Source of the DNA: an uncultured Thiotrichales bacterium
Lineage (GTDB): Bacteria > Pseudomonadota > Gammaproteobacteria > CAIRSR01
DNA: 64,000 nucleotides
Direction: 5' to 3'
NCBI GenBank assembly: GCA_903881315.1
Contig: CAIRSR010000117.1
Coordinates: 1-64,000 of the forward strand
The notes below the pieces were generated by a model, which saw nothing but the letters and a program-made list of their open reading frames with translations, had not been told where the DNA came from and ran no database searches. The position numbers and the translations under genes are program-made. This document shows positions 1-8,347 of this stretch, piece by piece (within the stretch, counting starts at the first letter, position 1; each line of letters starts with the position of its first letter).

Positions 1-544
1 CACCGTACTCAATGAGGCGCGCTGCATCCCCAATACTGTGCGTGCCCGTAGCACAGGCACTCACGATAGACAGGTTGGGGCCCTTGAAGCCATACATAAT
101 AGAAAGGTTGCCCGCCGCCATGTTGATGATGGAACTCGGGACAAAGAAGGGGGAGACGCGCCGTGGCCCAGCCTTGACCACAGCGTCACGCGCGAGCTCA
201 ATACCCGGCAAGCCACCCATACCCGAACCGATGGCCACACCAATCCGCTCCGCATTACTCTCGGTGACTACGATCCCCGCATCCTCAATGGCCTCCTTGC
301 CGGCAGCAATTGCATAGTGAACAAAGGCATCCATCTTCTTCACTTCTTTCGCCGGAAGGTACAAAGCGGCATCAAACCCCTTCACGGTCGCAGCAATGCG
401 CGTGGGGTAGCCGGTCGCGTCAAACGACGTAATCTGCCCGACACCACTACGCCCCGCCACAATCCCTTCCCAGGTTTCTCGGACTGACAACCCCAAGGGA
501 GACACCATGCCAAGACCCGTGACCACAACTCGTCGTTTACCCAC
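1..544 (-). CDS. fabF: Beta-ketoacyl-ACP synthase II (partial, C-terminus beyond the window)
   Basis: FabF condenses malonyl-ACP with a growing acyl-ACP in cytosolic fatty acid elongation. About 181 N-terminal codons are present; the rest lies left of base 1. The GTG start at 544 is preceded by a GAGGAG ribosome site, and the protein opens with the usual KRRVVVTGLGMVSPLG stretch. The catalytic cysteine sits in an ACATGTHS context at codon 164, where FabF has it. It is the last visible gene of the minus-strand plsX-fabHDG-acpP-fabF cluster, about 105 bases after acpP. The distinction from FabB rests on position next to acpP and on the N-terminal motif, and is quite safe. Confidence 0.95.
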   Translation of the reverse strand, partial: MGKRRVVVTGLGMVSPLGLSVRETWEGIVAGRSGVGQITSFDATGYPTRIAATVKGFDAALYLPAKEVKKMDAFVHYAIAAGKEAIEDAGIVVTESNAERIGVAIGSGMGGLPGIELARDAVVKAGPRRVSPFFVPSSIINMAAGNLSIMYGFKGPNLSIVSACATGTHSIGDAARLIEYG

Positions 545-649
545 CTCTCGCGCTCCTCAATCGTCGCCGCGAACGAAACAGAAGAGAACCGCTCTCACGC
601 TAACCGCGTGGCAGCCCAGCCCACCGATACCTTCAACCCTTCACAACCA

Positions 650-886
650 CTAATTCTTGTGCTTTTTGATGTAGTCAATCGCCTCTTGGACAGTCGTGAT
701 CTTTTCGGCGGCTTCATCAGGGATCTCAATCTCGAACTCCTCCTCGAGTGCCATGACCAACTCCACAGTGTCGAGGGAGTCGGCGCCCAGATCGTCGACA
801 AACGAAGCCTCCAGGGTTACCTGCTCTTCCTTAACCCCCAATTGCTCGACGACGATCTTCTTGACGCGATCTTCAACGGTACTCAT
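650..886 (-). CDS. acpP: Acyl carrier protein
   Basis: This 78-residue acidic protein carries the growing acyl chain on a phosphopantetheine arm attached to the serine of the [10 protein letters not shown] motif (about Ser37). The sequence is a textbook Acp[13 protein letters not shown] at the start, DDLGADSLD in the middle, [12 protein letters not shown] at the end. The ATG at 886 is preferred because it gives the family N-terminus and lies about 10 bases after a GGAGGA site; an in-frame TTG three codons upstream sits too close to that site. It lies between fabG and fabF as in most proteobacteria, and the roughly 100-base gaps on both sides leave room for its own promoter, which I could not identify. 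Confidence 0.98.
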   Translation of the reverse strand: MSTVEDRVKKIVVEQLGVKEEQVTLEASFVDDLGADSLDTVELVMALEEEFEIEIPDEAAEKITTVQEAIDYIKKHKN

Positions 887-982
887 GACGGACAAATCCT
901 CCAGCGTTGGTTTAGGCGGTTTTCCGCCAGTTTAGATAAAAACCGTTCCAGACACAAAGATACTCTAGCTTCACAATCACCA

Positions 983-1726
983 TCAGGCCATATACATACC
1001 GCCATTCACATGTAGCGTATCGCCCGTGATATAACCCGCCTCTTCCGAGGCAAGAAACGCTACCGCCTCTGCTACCTCTTGGGGCTGCCCCAATCGCTGC
1101 AGTGGAATCTGGGCAAGCAGCGCATTACGACCCACATCGGGTAAGGCACGGGTCATGTCGGTATCAATAAACCCCGGTGCCACTACATTTACGGTAATAC
1201 CCCGAGAACCCACTTCCCGTGCAAGCGACTTCGAAAACCCAATCATCCCCGCCTTTGCTGCGGCGTAGTTCGCCTGCCCAGCGTTGCCGACCACGCCAAC
1301 AACGGAAGAGATGTTAATGATGCGTCCCCAGCGGGCCTTCATCATACCCCTTAGGACGGATTGTGACAGCCGAAAAACGGAGGTGAGATTGGTCTGCATG
1401 ATCGCATCCCACTCCTGCTCCTTCATCCGCAACAGCAGATTGTCCCGGGTAATCCCCGCATTGTTGACGAGGATGGTAACACTGCCATAGGTCTGCTCAA
1501 TAGCCGCGAGACAGTCGCGCACCGAGGCTGGATCAGTTACCTCTAGCACTCTACCCTCACCGCGTATCTTGGCTTCTTCGAGTGCGGTCGAGATTGCTGC
1601 AGCACCAGCCGGAGAGGTGGCGGTACCAATCACAATCGCCTTCCTCTGTCCTAGCGCCGCCGCGATAGCCGCACCAATCCCACGACTCGCCCCCGTCACT
1701 AACGCAACCCGACCTTCCAGCGACAT
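983..1726 (-). CDS. fabG: 3-oxoacyl-ACP reductase
   Basis: FabG is the NADPH-dependent reductase of the first reductive step in fatty acid elongation. The 247-residue protein is a short-chain dehydrogenase: the TGASRGIG nucleotide loop is near residues 11-18, followed by NNAG, the catalytic serine in INISSVVG and the YAAAKAG catalytic tyrosine-lysine pair, with the C-terminal GDTLHVNGGMYM typical of FabG. The start is the ATG at 1726 with an AGAGG site 8 bases upstream; a GTG directly before it is less likely. It sits between fabD (63-base gap) and acpP in the fab operon. Confidence 0.97.
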   Translation of the reverse strand: MSLEGRVALVTGASRGIGAAIAAALGQRKAIVIGTATSPAGAAAISTALEEAKIRGEGRVLEVTDPASVRDCLAAIEQTYGSVTILVNNAGITRDNLLLRMKEQEWDAIMQTNLTSVFRLSQSVLRGMMKARWGRIINISSVVGVVGNAGQANYAAAKAGMIGFSKSLAREVGSRGITVNVVAPGFIDTDMTRALPDVGRNALLAQIPLQRLGQPQEVAEAVAFLASEEAGYITGDTLHVNGGMYMA

Positions 1727-1789
1727 CACGTAACCTCTTGTTAGAGAGATATTTAATCAATTTTCGCACGACACCCGCAACATACCCAC

Positions 1790-2746
1790 CTACGCCAACA
1801 ACGCAAGCGCCTGGCGCAACCCATCCGGGTCGAATACGGGGCGGGTCTCCAGCCCCTTGGCAATACGTTTGTTCAGGCCGTTTAGAACCTTCCCAGGCCC
1901 GAGTTCCATGACTGTCTGTACCCCGCGCCCCATCTGGGCGCGCACACACTCCACCCACCGCACCGGACAGAACAACTGACGCACCAGCGCATCACGGATT
2001 GCCGGGACATCAAGGGCCTCAGCCACGTCCACATTGTTAATCACCGGAATCTGCGGCATCAAAAAGGGCACTGCCGCTAGCCTCTCCCGCAGTCGCTCCG
2101 CCGCATCAGCCATCAAGGCACAGTGCGAAGGGATGCTGACCGGCAACACCACGGTGCGCGCCTTCAAGCCCTTGGCTGCCTCTACTGCACGAAGAACCGC
2201 CGCACGATGCCCGGCAACCACCACCTGACCTGGCGCATTAAAATTGGCGGCCATCACCACCTCGCCCTCGGCAGCCGCGTTACACACCAGAACCGCCTGT
2301 TCCTCATCAAGCCCGAGCAGTGCCGCCATCGCACCCTCGCCTTCTGAGACCGCCTCCTGCATGTAACGACCACGATCCGCCACCAAGGTCACGGCGGTTG
2401 CAAAGTCCAGCGCACCCGCGCACACCAGCGCAGTGTACTCGCCCAAACTGTGACCAGCCATCACTGCGGGCAGCGCACCACGGCTTTCGCGCCATACACG
2501 CCACACAGCAACCCCAGCAGCGAGCATCGCCGGCTGGGTATGCTGTGTACGATTAAGGGCGTCTTCCGGCCCATCCTGCACCAGTCGCCACAGGTCATAA
2601 CCCAGGGCCGCCGACGCCTCGGCGAAGGTCTCTTGCACTTGCGGGAAGGCCCCGGCCAGTTCCGCCAACATGCCTACCGATTGTGAACCTTGCCCGGGAA
2701 ACACAACTCCAAACCGCTCATGTGAAACATCATGTGTACTGTCCAC
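1790..2746 (-). CDS. fabD: Malonyl-CoA:ACP transacylase
   Basis: FabD loads malonyl from malonyl-CoA onto ACP. The protein has 318 residues, close to the family length of about 310. The N-terminal FPGQGSQ loop, the nucleophile motif GHSLGEY (Ser100) and the histidine in SIPSHCALM near residue 205 are all present. The start is a GTG at 2746 behind an AGGG site; it adds about ten residues before the conserved VVFPGQGSQ. It lies between fabH and fabG with a 108-base upstream gap that contains a 14-base palindrome, so it may have its own promoter or operator. Confidence 0.96.
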   Translation of the reverse strand: MDSTHDVSHERFGVVFPGQGSQSVGMLAELAGAFPQVQETFAEASAALGYDLWRLVQDGPEDALNRTQHTQPAMLAAGVAVWRVWRESRGALPAVMAGHSLGEYTALVCAGALDFATAVTLVADRGRYMQEAVSEGEGAMAALLGLDEEQAVLVCNAAAEGEVVMAANFNAPGQVVVAGHRAAVLRAVEAAKGLKARTVVLPVSIPSHCALMADAAERLRERLAAVPFLMPQIPVINNVDVAEALDVPAIRDALVRQLFCPVRWVECVRAQMGRGVQTVMELGPGKVLNGLNKRIAKGLETRPVFDPDGLRQALALLA

Positions 2747-2766
2747 AGGAACCCTAGAACCCCGCG

Positions 2767-2780
2767 CTATTGACCAATAG
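2767..2780. promoter_or_regulatory. 14-base palindrome just upstream of fabD
   Basis: CTATTG and CAATAG form a perfect inverted repeat separated by two bases, ending 20 bases before the fabD GTG in the fabH-fabD gap. Its size and place would suit a dimeric repressor site or a small RNA hairpin. I do not recognise it as a FabR, FabT or FapR operator. Confidence 0.3.
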
Positions 2781-2854
2781 TAACCGCAACCCAGTAATGC
2801 GCCGTTATGATAGGGACGCCTACTTACTTGGAACTCTTACTTAGAACCTACTCC

Positions 2855-3823
2855 CTAGAACCGCACCAATGCGGATCCCCAAGTAAAACCACCACCAAAC
2901 GCCTCAAGTAACACCACATCACCGCGCTGAATCCGCCCATCGCGCACGGCTACATCCAGCGCCAGCGGCACAGAGGCAGCCGAGGTATTGCCGTGATACG
3001 CAACCGTCACCACAACGCGATCCAGCCCCAGGTGGAGCTTCTTCGCCGTGGCCTCAATGATCCGGATATTGGCCTGGTGCGGCACCAACCAGTCAACCTC
3101 ACCACGCTGCATCCCGTTGGCGGCAAGCGTTTCATCGACTATCGCCCCGAGCATCCGCACCGCATGACGAAAGACCTCGGCACCCTGCATCGTCATAAAA
3201 CCGCTGACTTCGCGCAGACGATCATAGCCCTGCCCTATTCCCCAGGGAACCGTCAACAGTTCCTTATAGCGTCCATCCGCATGGATATGGGTAGAGAGGA
3301 TGCCGGGCTCCGTTACCGCCTCTAGCACCACTGCACCAGCCCCATCGCCAAACAAGACACAGGTGGTACGATCATTCCAATCTAGGATACGAGAATAGGT
3401 CTCAGCGCCCACTACCAAGGCGTAGCGCACACCACCCGTACGGATGAAGCGATCCGCTATCGCCAGCGCATACATAAAACCGGTACAAACCGCCTGCACA
3501 TCAAAAGCGGGGCAACCATGAACCCCAAGCCTCTCCTGGAGCAGACAGGCAGTAGAAGGATAGACCCGATCGGGTGTCGTGGTCGCGACGATAATCAAAT
3601 CTATGTCAGCAGCCGCAACCGAGGCCATCTCTAGGGCTGCCTGGGCGGCAGCGGTTGCTAGATCACAGGTGGTCTGACCTGGCGCAACAATGCGTCGCTC
3701 ACGGATACCGGTACGCTCACGGATCCAATCATCCGTGGTACTGACCATCTCTTCTAGTTCAGCGTTCGTCAAAACCCGATCGGGTAGATAACCGCCAGTG
3801 CCAGCGATGCGAGATCGCATCAT
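2855..3823 (-). CDS. fabH: Beta-ketoacyl-ACP synthase III
   Basis: FabH starts fatty acid synthesis by condensing acetyl-CoA with malonyl-ACP. The 322-residue protein shows the complete Cys-His-Asn triad: Cys113 in the QAVCTGF motif, His in VPHQANIRI near residue 248, and Asn in YHGNTSAAS near residue 278. The start at 3823 overlaps the plsX stop by four bases (ATGATGA context) and has a GGAG site 6 bases upstream, which points to translational coupling with plsX. A second ATG follows at once. Confidence 0.98.
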   Translation of the reverse strand: MMRSRIAGTGGYLPDRVLTNAELEEMVSTTDDWIRERTGIRERRIVAPGQTTCDLATAAAQAALEMASVAAADIDLIIVATTTPDRVYPSTACLLQERLGVHGCPAFDVQAVCTGFMYALAIADRFIRTGGVRYALVVGAETYSRILDWNDRTTCVLFGDGAGAVVLEAVTEPGILSTHIHADGRYKELLTVPWGIGQGYDRLREVSGFMTMQGAEVFRHAVRMLGAIVDETLAANGMQRGEVDWLVPHQANIRIIEATAKKLHLGLDRVVVTVAYHGNTSAASVPLALDVAVRDGRIQRGDVVLLEAFGGGFTWGSALVRF

Positions 3824-4854
3824 GTCTCGCTCCGTTGCTGCAACAACATCCCCAGGTGCTCGACGATGCGCGTTGGCAACGCCTGGCGAACCTCCTGGAT
3901 GGTAGCACGGATGGCCTGGGCAAACGCAAAGACATCAGCCGCACCATGGCTCTTGACCACAATACCCCGCAACCCAAGCAGCGTCGCGCCGTTATAACGA
4001 CGCGGATCCACGCTCGCACGAAAGGCCTGCAACACTGGCTGCGCCACAAACCCGGCCAAGCGGGTCAGGGGGGTGCGCATGAATTCTTTCTTCATGTAGT
4101 GGGTAATCATCTGAGCCACCCCTTCGCTGGTCTTCAGCGCGATATTACCCACGAACCCATCACACACCACCACATCAGCGGTGCCAAGATAGATATCATT
4201 ACCCTCAACGAACCCAATATAGTTTAAGTCGCTCGCTGCAAGCAACCGCGCCGCCTCCTTGACCTGTTCGTTGCCCTTCATCTCTTCCTCGCCGATGTTC
4301 AGTAACCCCACCGTAGGACTGGGATTACCATCCACAGCAGCGGCCAACACCGCACCCATCACGGCAAACTGGAACAGGTGCTCGGGGAGACAACCCACAT
4401 TCGCCCCCAGATCGAGCATGTGCGCGTGGCCACGGATCGTAGGCAGTGCCGCAGCGATCGCAGGTCGGTCTATCCCGGGCAGAGTCTTTAGGACATAACG
4501 GGCGGTCGCCATCAGTGCCCCAGTATTTCCGGCACTCACACAGGCGTCCGCCACCCCCTCTTTCACCAGGTTGATGGCCACCCGCATAGAAGAATCCTTC
4601 TTGTTGCGAAGGGCGGCTGAGGGCAGATCATCCATCTCGACGCGCTGCGAGGCATGATGCACCACAAGCCGCTCGCTCGGCTCCACCCCGTGTCGGCGCA
4701 ACTCAGTAACCACCGCATCTTCTTGTCCCACCAAGATCAACGTGAGGTCTAGCGCTTGCGCCATCACCTCCAGGGCGGACTCGATCACGACAGGAAGGCC
4801 ACGGTCTCCTCCCATGGCATCCAGGGCAATGGTAATGGCCTGGCCTTTATTCAT
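3820..4854 (-). CDS. plsX: Phosphate acyltransferase PlsX
   Basis: PlsX converts acyl-ACP to acyl-phosphate, the donor used by PlsY in phosphatidic acid synthesis, so it links fatty acid and phospholipid synthesis at the membrane surface. The protein has 344 residues and opens with the characteristic [11 protein letters not shown]; further family motifs are [15 protein letters not shown] and [16 protein letters not shown]. It overlaps rpmF by eight bases upstream and fabH by four downstream, so rpmF-plsX-fabH read as one tightly coupled transcript. Confidence 0.97.
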   Translation of the reverse strand: MNKGQAITIALDAMGGDRGLPVVIESALEVMAQALDLTLILVGQEDAVVTELRRHGVEPSERLVVHHASQRVEMDDLPSAALRNKKDSSMRVAINLVKEGVADACVSAGNTGALMATARYVLKTLPGIDRPAIAAALPTIRGHAHMLDLGANVGCLPEHLFQFAVMGAVLAAAVDGNPSPTVGLLNIGEEEMKGNEQVKEAARLLAASDLNYIGFVEGNDIYLGTADVVVCDGFVGNIALKTSEGVAQMITHYMKKEFMRTPLTRLAGFVAQPVLQAFRASVDPRRYNGATLLGLRGIVVKSHGAADVFAFAQAIRATIQEVRQALPTRIVEHLGMLLQQRSET

Positions 4855-5032
4855 CCTTCTTGGCGACGCTCAACACTTTACGTCCGCGATAATAACCATC
4901 CCGGCTCACATGATGACGACGATGGGTCTCACCACTCTCGGGCTCGGTGGACAACGGCGGCCCCACGAGGAAGTCATGAGAGCGATGCATGCCCCGCTTG
5001 GAGGGGGATTTACGATTCTGAGGTACAGCCAT
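4847..5032 (-). CDS. rpmF: Large ribosomal subunit protein bL32
   Basis: bL32 is a small basic protein of the 50S subunit. The 61-residue sequence starts [20 protein letters not shown] and contains the conserved [18 protein letters not shown] block. It has no cysteines, so this is the zinc-free form. The ATG at 5032 gives the family N-terminus; the reading frame is open further upstream but that part has no bL32 similarity. The yceD-rpmF-plsX order is conserved in proteobacteria. Confidence 0.97.
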   Translation of the reverse strand: MAVPQNRKSPSKRGMHRSHDFLVGPPLSTEPESGETHRRHHVSRDGYYRGRKVLSVAKKDE

Positions 5033-5148
5033 GAAGCAACTCCTGATGGTTCGAGACCAGACTATATTATGAAAGACAACGAACGCAATGACGAACGATA
5101 CCCGCAATTTCAACCGAAAGGCAACTAGAAGTCTTCACAATTATCCTT

Positions 5149-5170
5149 CTTGTACTCTACTTGTACTCTA
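5149..5170. repeat. 11-base perfect tandem duplication
   Basis: CTTGTACTCTA occurs twice in direct succession in the 152-base gap between yceD and rpmF. It looks like a short slippage duplication. No protein or regulator can be linked to it from the sequence. Confidence 0.6.
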
Positions 5171-5184
5171 GTGGCGTCATCCAG

Positions 5185-5694
5185 CTAGGACGTCTTCAGG
5201 ACAGCGAAGGGATTACGCTGCCCCGCAAGCGTACAGCACTCCCCCTGCCCGTACTGCTCTAGCACCTCACGCGCTGGACATTCGTCAAGAGGGTGCGTAG
5301 CAACCACCGGCAAAGCAAGGAGTAGCTCATCCTCCACCATCTCCCGCACCGATACAACACCCTCCGCCACCAGCGGTTCCAGTTCGTCTGGGAGTTGGCT
5401 CGCCGCAGCCAAGTCCGCCACCACCCCCAAGAGCACGTCTCGCTCTATGGGAAACCAAAAAGGCATCAAGCACCGCTGACAAAGGAGACTCACCCGTGCG
5501 GAAACCTGCCCACTAACCACGCGCCGCCCCTCAGGGCTCGTCGCGAAACACAAGCGGAATTCCGCCTCCCCATCCGCTTGATGCAGCGACGCAGCAAGAC
5601 GATCAAGCCCGACAAGGGGATAGCTGCCGCTGATCTCTTGCCCTTGGTTGGCAGACCGCACTGGATCGATGAATTCTGGCCATGGCTTCGACAT
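5185..5694 (-). CDS. yceD: DUF177 protein YceD (23S rRNA accumulation protein family)
   Basis: This 169-residue protein belongs to the YceD/DUF177 family, whose gene is found next to rpmF and which has been linked to 23S rRNA accumulation. Two cysteine pairs are visible: CQRC in the middle of the protein and ECP...ECC near the end, the arrangement expected in the family. I chose the ATG at 5694 because it begins MSKPWPEFIDP, close to the family N-terminus and length; the frame stays open to 5841 but that extension has no family similarity. No clear Shine-Dalgarno site precedes it, so the start is moderately certain. Confidence 0.88.
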   Translation of the reverse strand: MSKPWPEFIDPVRSANQGQEISGSYPLVGLDRLAASLHQADGEAEFRLCFATSPEGRRVVSGQVSARVSLLCQRCLMPFWFPIERDVLLGVVADLAAASQLPDELEPLVAEGVVSVREMVEDELLLALPVVATHPLDECPAREVLEQYGQGECCTLAGQRNPFAVLKTS

Positions 5695-5801
5695 AAGCTG
5701 CGGAGTGTAATAGTCTTTGCCAATCAGTGTCAAGACAACGCCCGCGCCTACTCGCTTGGTATCACCGTCACCAAGTTCCCCGTCACAGCCATGGATTTTA
5801 C

Positions 5802-5830
5802 TGTACCCAATAAGGATTGAGGGATATAAT
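5802..5830 (+). promoter_or_regulatory. Possible promoter in the yceD/Sel1 divergent gap
   Basis: A perfect TATAAT lies at 5825-5830, 17 bases after a weak TGTACC at 5802-5807, about 138 bases before the Sel1 lipoprotein start. The same AT-rich spot read on the minus strand offers TTGGTT-17-TTATAT pointing at yceD. The remaining 270 bases between the two starts show nothing else clear. Confidence 0.35.
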
Positions 5831-5967
5831 TTACCGTACAATACAGAACCAACTTAGGAACTTGCGAACCCGCTCACACACCAAGCCAACAATCCACCAA
5901 ACTTCCCACGCGCCTTCCACTGCGCGACGCGATCATCCATCCCCCAATTGACAATGAGTCTGCGGTC

Positions 5968-6609
5968 ATGAAAAACATCTCCCTACGTCTCATTGCTACC
6001 CTCTGGCTGGCGCTGCTCCTTGCCTCCTGCACCGATAATTCGGTGAATGATCTCCGCGCCAAGGCGGAGCTTGGGGATGCAAAGGCGCAATTTGCGCTTG
6101 GGCAACGGTATGACAATGGCCTAGAGATACCACAAGATTTCTCAGAAGCGGCAAAATGGTATCGTAAGGCGGCTGATGCGGGTCATGTAATGAGACAATA
6201 TCACCTAGGTGTTTGCTATCCTGAGGGAAAAGGCGTGAAACAGGATTTTAATGAGGCGATGACCTGGATCCGTAAAGCCGCCGAACAGGGTGTTGGCGAG
6301 GCGCAATACAACCTAGGCTGGATGTGCAGCAACGGCGAGGGCACCCAGCGGGATGACACAGAGGCCGCCAAGTGGTACCTCAAAGCCGCAGAACGGAACC
6401 ACGCTAACGCTGAGGCCGTTCTCGGCGAGATATACTACAAAGGCAAAGGCGTGAAGCAGGATCTTGAGACCGCTTACATGTGGTGGTCGATTGTTGCCGC
6501 CAAGGGTGTCGTCGTAAGAAGGCTTGCGCAACTTGAAAAGATCATGACGCCTGAGCAAGTTCTTGCGGCCAAGAAGCGCGCCGCAGAATGGCTCCCGACA
6601 GAACAGTGA
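5968..6609 (+). CDS. Sel1-repeat lipoprotein
   Basis: The 213-residue protein begins with a lipoprotein signal: basic MKNISLRL, a hydrophobic core, then LLASC with the lipidated cysteine near residue 22. The mature part holds about four Sel1-like repeats of 36 residues, each with the pattern A(Q/E)xxLGxxYxxGxGVxxDxxEAxxWxxKAA, covering roughly residues 35-190. Such solenoids usually mediate protein-protein contacts in the periplasm, and many have no assigned function. It stands alone between yceD (divergent) and the pyruvate carboxylase genes. I cannot name a partner. Confidence 0.85.
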   Translation: MKNISLRLIATLWLALLLASCTDNSVNDLRAKAELGDAKAQFALGQRYDNGLEIPQDFSEAAKWYRKAADAGHVMRQYHLGVCYPEGKGVKQDFNEAMTWIRKAAEQGVGEAQYNLGWMCSNGEGTQRDDTEAAKWYLKAAERNHANAEAVLGEIYYKGKGVKQDLETAYMWWSIVAAKGVVVRRLAQLEKIMTPEQVLAAKKRAAEWLPTEQ

Positions 6610-6755
6610 TGCTGAACCTCTCGCCGCCTTATCGCAATGGCGCAGCAACTACCGCGCAGAACCCACAGAACTCTATGAAGGCACATTCCCATCACCTTTC
6701 GGTATACTGTAGGACAGTTACGCAACGAGACTGCGCACGCCCTGGCTAGCCACTG

Positions 6756-6789
6756 TTGTGCTGCGCCACCATCCAGTTACAATGACTGG
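6756..6789 (+). promoter_or_regulatory. Possible promoter of the pyruvate carboxylase operon
   Basis: TTGTGC at 6756 and TACAAT at 6778-6783 are 16 bases apart, 40 bases before the pycA ATG. The -10-like hexamer is embedded in an inverted repeat, CCAGT-7-ACTGG (6773-6789), which could be a repressor site. A second -10-like TATACT lies at 6703-6708. The gap between the Sel1 gene and pycA is 216 bases and holds no gene. Confidence 0.35.
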
Positions 6790-6825
6790 TACGTGGCCGT
6801 TGTGTTCGTTCCGAGAGAGTCCTGC

Positions 6826-8253
6826 ATGACCTTACCTATAAAGAAGATACTCATTGCTAACCGTGGTGAGGTTGCGGTGCGTATCGCCCGCGCCTGTGCC
6901 GAGATGGGCATCACGTCGGTTGCCATTTACACCGACGCCGACCGCCATGCTTTGCATGTTAAAAAGGCCGATGAGGCCCACAACATCGGCCCCGACCCGG
7001 TAGCAGGCTATCTCAATGCCCAAAAGATTGTCGAACTCGCCGATCTGACGAATTGTGATGCGGTACACCCGGGCTACGGCTTTCTCTCGGAAAATCCGCT
7101 CCTCGCCAAGACCTGTGCCTGTCGCGGGATTCGCTTCATCGGGCCCACCCCCGAGGTCATCCAGCGCATGGGCGACAAAACCGCCGCACGACAAGCCATG
7201 GCAGCGGCTGGAATACCCATCATTCCTGGTACACCGCACAATCTCAGAAACCTAGACGAAGCCCTCGCCAAGGCAGAAGAGTTTGGTTACCCGGTCATGC
7301 TCAAGGCCACGTCAGGCGGCGGTGGACGAGGCATTCGCCGTTGCAACACCGAGACTGAGCTACGCAACAGCTACCAGCGCGTGCTCTCCGAGGCGACCAA
7401 GGCCTTCGGTAGCGCCGATGTCTTTATGGAGAAGTGCGTGGTTCATCCCCGCCACATCGAGGTGCAGATACTTGCTGACCACTACGGCAACGTCATCCAC
7501 CTCTTCGAGCGGGATTGCTCGATCCAACGTCGTCACCAAAAGCTGATTGAGATTGCCCCCTCGCCCCAGCTCACCACCGCTGAGCGACAATACCTCGGCG
7601 ATCTCGCGGTGCGTGCCGCACACGCCGTCGGTTACACCAACGCAGGCACCATTGAATTTCTCATGGACGATGAGAATAATTTTTACTTCATGGAGATGAA
7701 TACCAGACTCCAGGTCGAGCACACCATCACCGAGACCATCACCGGTATCGACATCGTCCAGGAACAGATCCGCATCGCAGCCGGTCGCCCCCTCCGCTAT
7801 CGCCAAGACGATGTAGCCTTTCGCGGCTATGCCATGCAGTTTCGTATTAACGTGGAAGACCCGGCCAATGACTTCTTGCCAAGCTTCGGGCGCATTACCC
7901 GCTACCTCGCACCCGGCGGCCCCGGGGTACGAACGGATGCCGCTATTTATACGGGTTACGAGATCCCCCCCTACTACGACTCGCTGGCCGTCAAACTAAC
8001 GGTGTGGGCCTTGTCATGGCCCGACGTGCTGGCCCGAGGACGTCGGGCGCTCGTTGACATGGGGGTAGACGGGGTAAAAACCACCTTACCCTACTACCAC
8101 GAGATCCTCAAAAATGAGGACTTCCAGAGTGGGCATTTTAATACCGGCTTCGTGGAAAGCCACCCAGAACTGGTACGCTATACAATGCGACGCAACCCGG
8201 CAAACGCTGCAACCGCCATTGCTGCCGCCATTGTCGCCCACCTCGGGCTATGA
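6826..8253 (+). CDS. pycA: Pyruvate carboxylase subunit A (biotin carboxylase)
   Basis: This 475-residue ATP-grasp enzyme carboxylates biotin with bicarbonate and ATP. Motifs: IANRGEVAVRI at the N-terminus, the KATSGGGGRG ATP loop, RRHQKLIE, and EMNTRLQVEH in the active site. It is followed 94 bases later by a carboxyltransferase/biotin-carrier gene, so it serves the two-subunit pyruvate carboxylase that makes oxaloacetate. It differs clearly from the second biotin carboxylase (accC) in this window, for example EHTITE where AccC has EHPITE. The ATG at 6826 was chosen over an upstream GTG because it matches the family N-terminus (MTLPIKKILIANRGE) and has a GAGAG site. Confidence 0.93.
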   Translation: MTLPIKKILIANRGEVAVRIARACAEMGITSVAIYTDADRHALHVKKADEAHNIGPDPVAGYLNAQKIVELADLTNCDAVHPGYGFLSENPLLAKTCACRGIRFIGPTPEVIQRMGDKTAARQAMAAAGIPIIPGTPHNLRNLDEALAKAEEFGYPVMLKATSGGGGRGIRRCNTETELRNSYQRVLSEATKAFGSADVFMEKCVVHPRHIEVQILADHYGNVIHLFERDCSIQRRHQKLIEIAPSPQLTTAERQYLGDLAVRAAHAVGYTNAGTIEFLMDDENNFYFMEMNTRLQVEHTITETITGIDIVQEQIRIAAGRPLRYRQDDVAFRGYAMQFRINVEDPANDFLPSFGRITRYLAPGGPGVRTDAAIYTGYEIPPYYDSLAVKLTVWALSWPDVLARGRRALVDMGVDGVKTTLPYYHEILKNEDFQSGHFNTGFVESHPELVRYTMRRNPANAATAIAAAIVAHLGL

Positions 8254-8304
8254 CCACGACAAAGATGACGGTAAGAATAACTCTTTGCTAGCACCCCCTA
8301 ATCG

Positions 8305-8323
8305 TCGTCCCAGACAGGGACGA
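8305..8323 (+). repeat. Hairpin between pycA and pycB
   Basis: TCGTCCC, loop AGACA, GGGACGA form a perfect 7-base-pair stem 24 bases before pycB. No T-run follows, so it is not a classical terminator. It may mark an mRNA processing or stability site setting the ratio of the two subunits. Confidence 0.45.
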
Positions 8324-8347
8324 GTGAGGATTTATTAAAGGTTTCCT

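Noticed and set aside
5040-5075. T-loop-like GGTTCGAGACC suggesting a tRNA
   Set aside because: No acceptor, D or anticodon arm can be paired around it, and it lies in the short yceD-rpmF gap.
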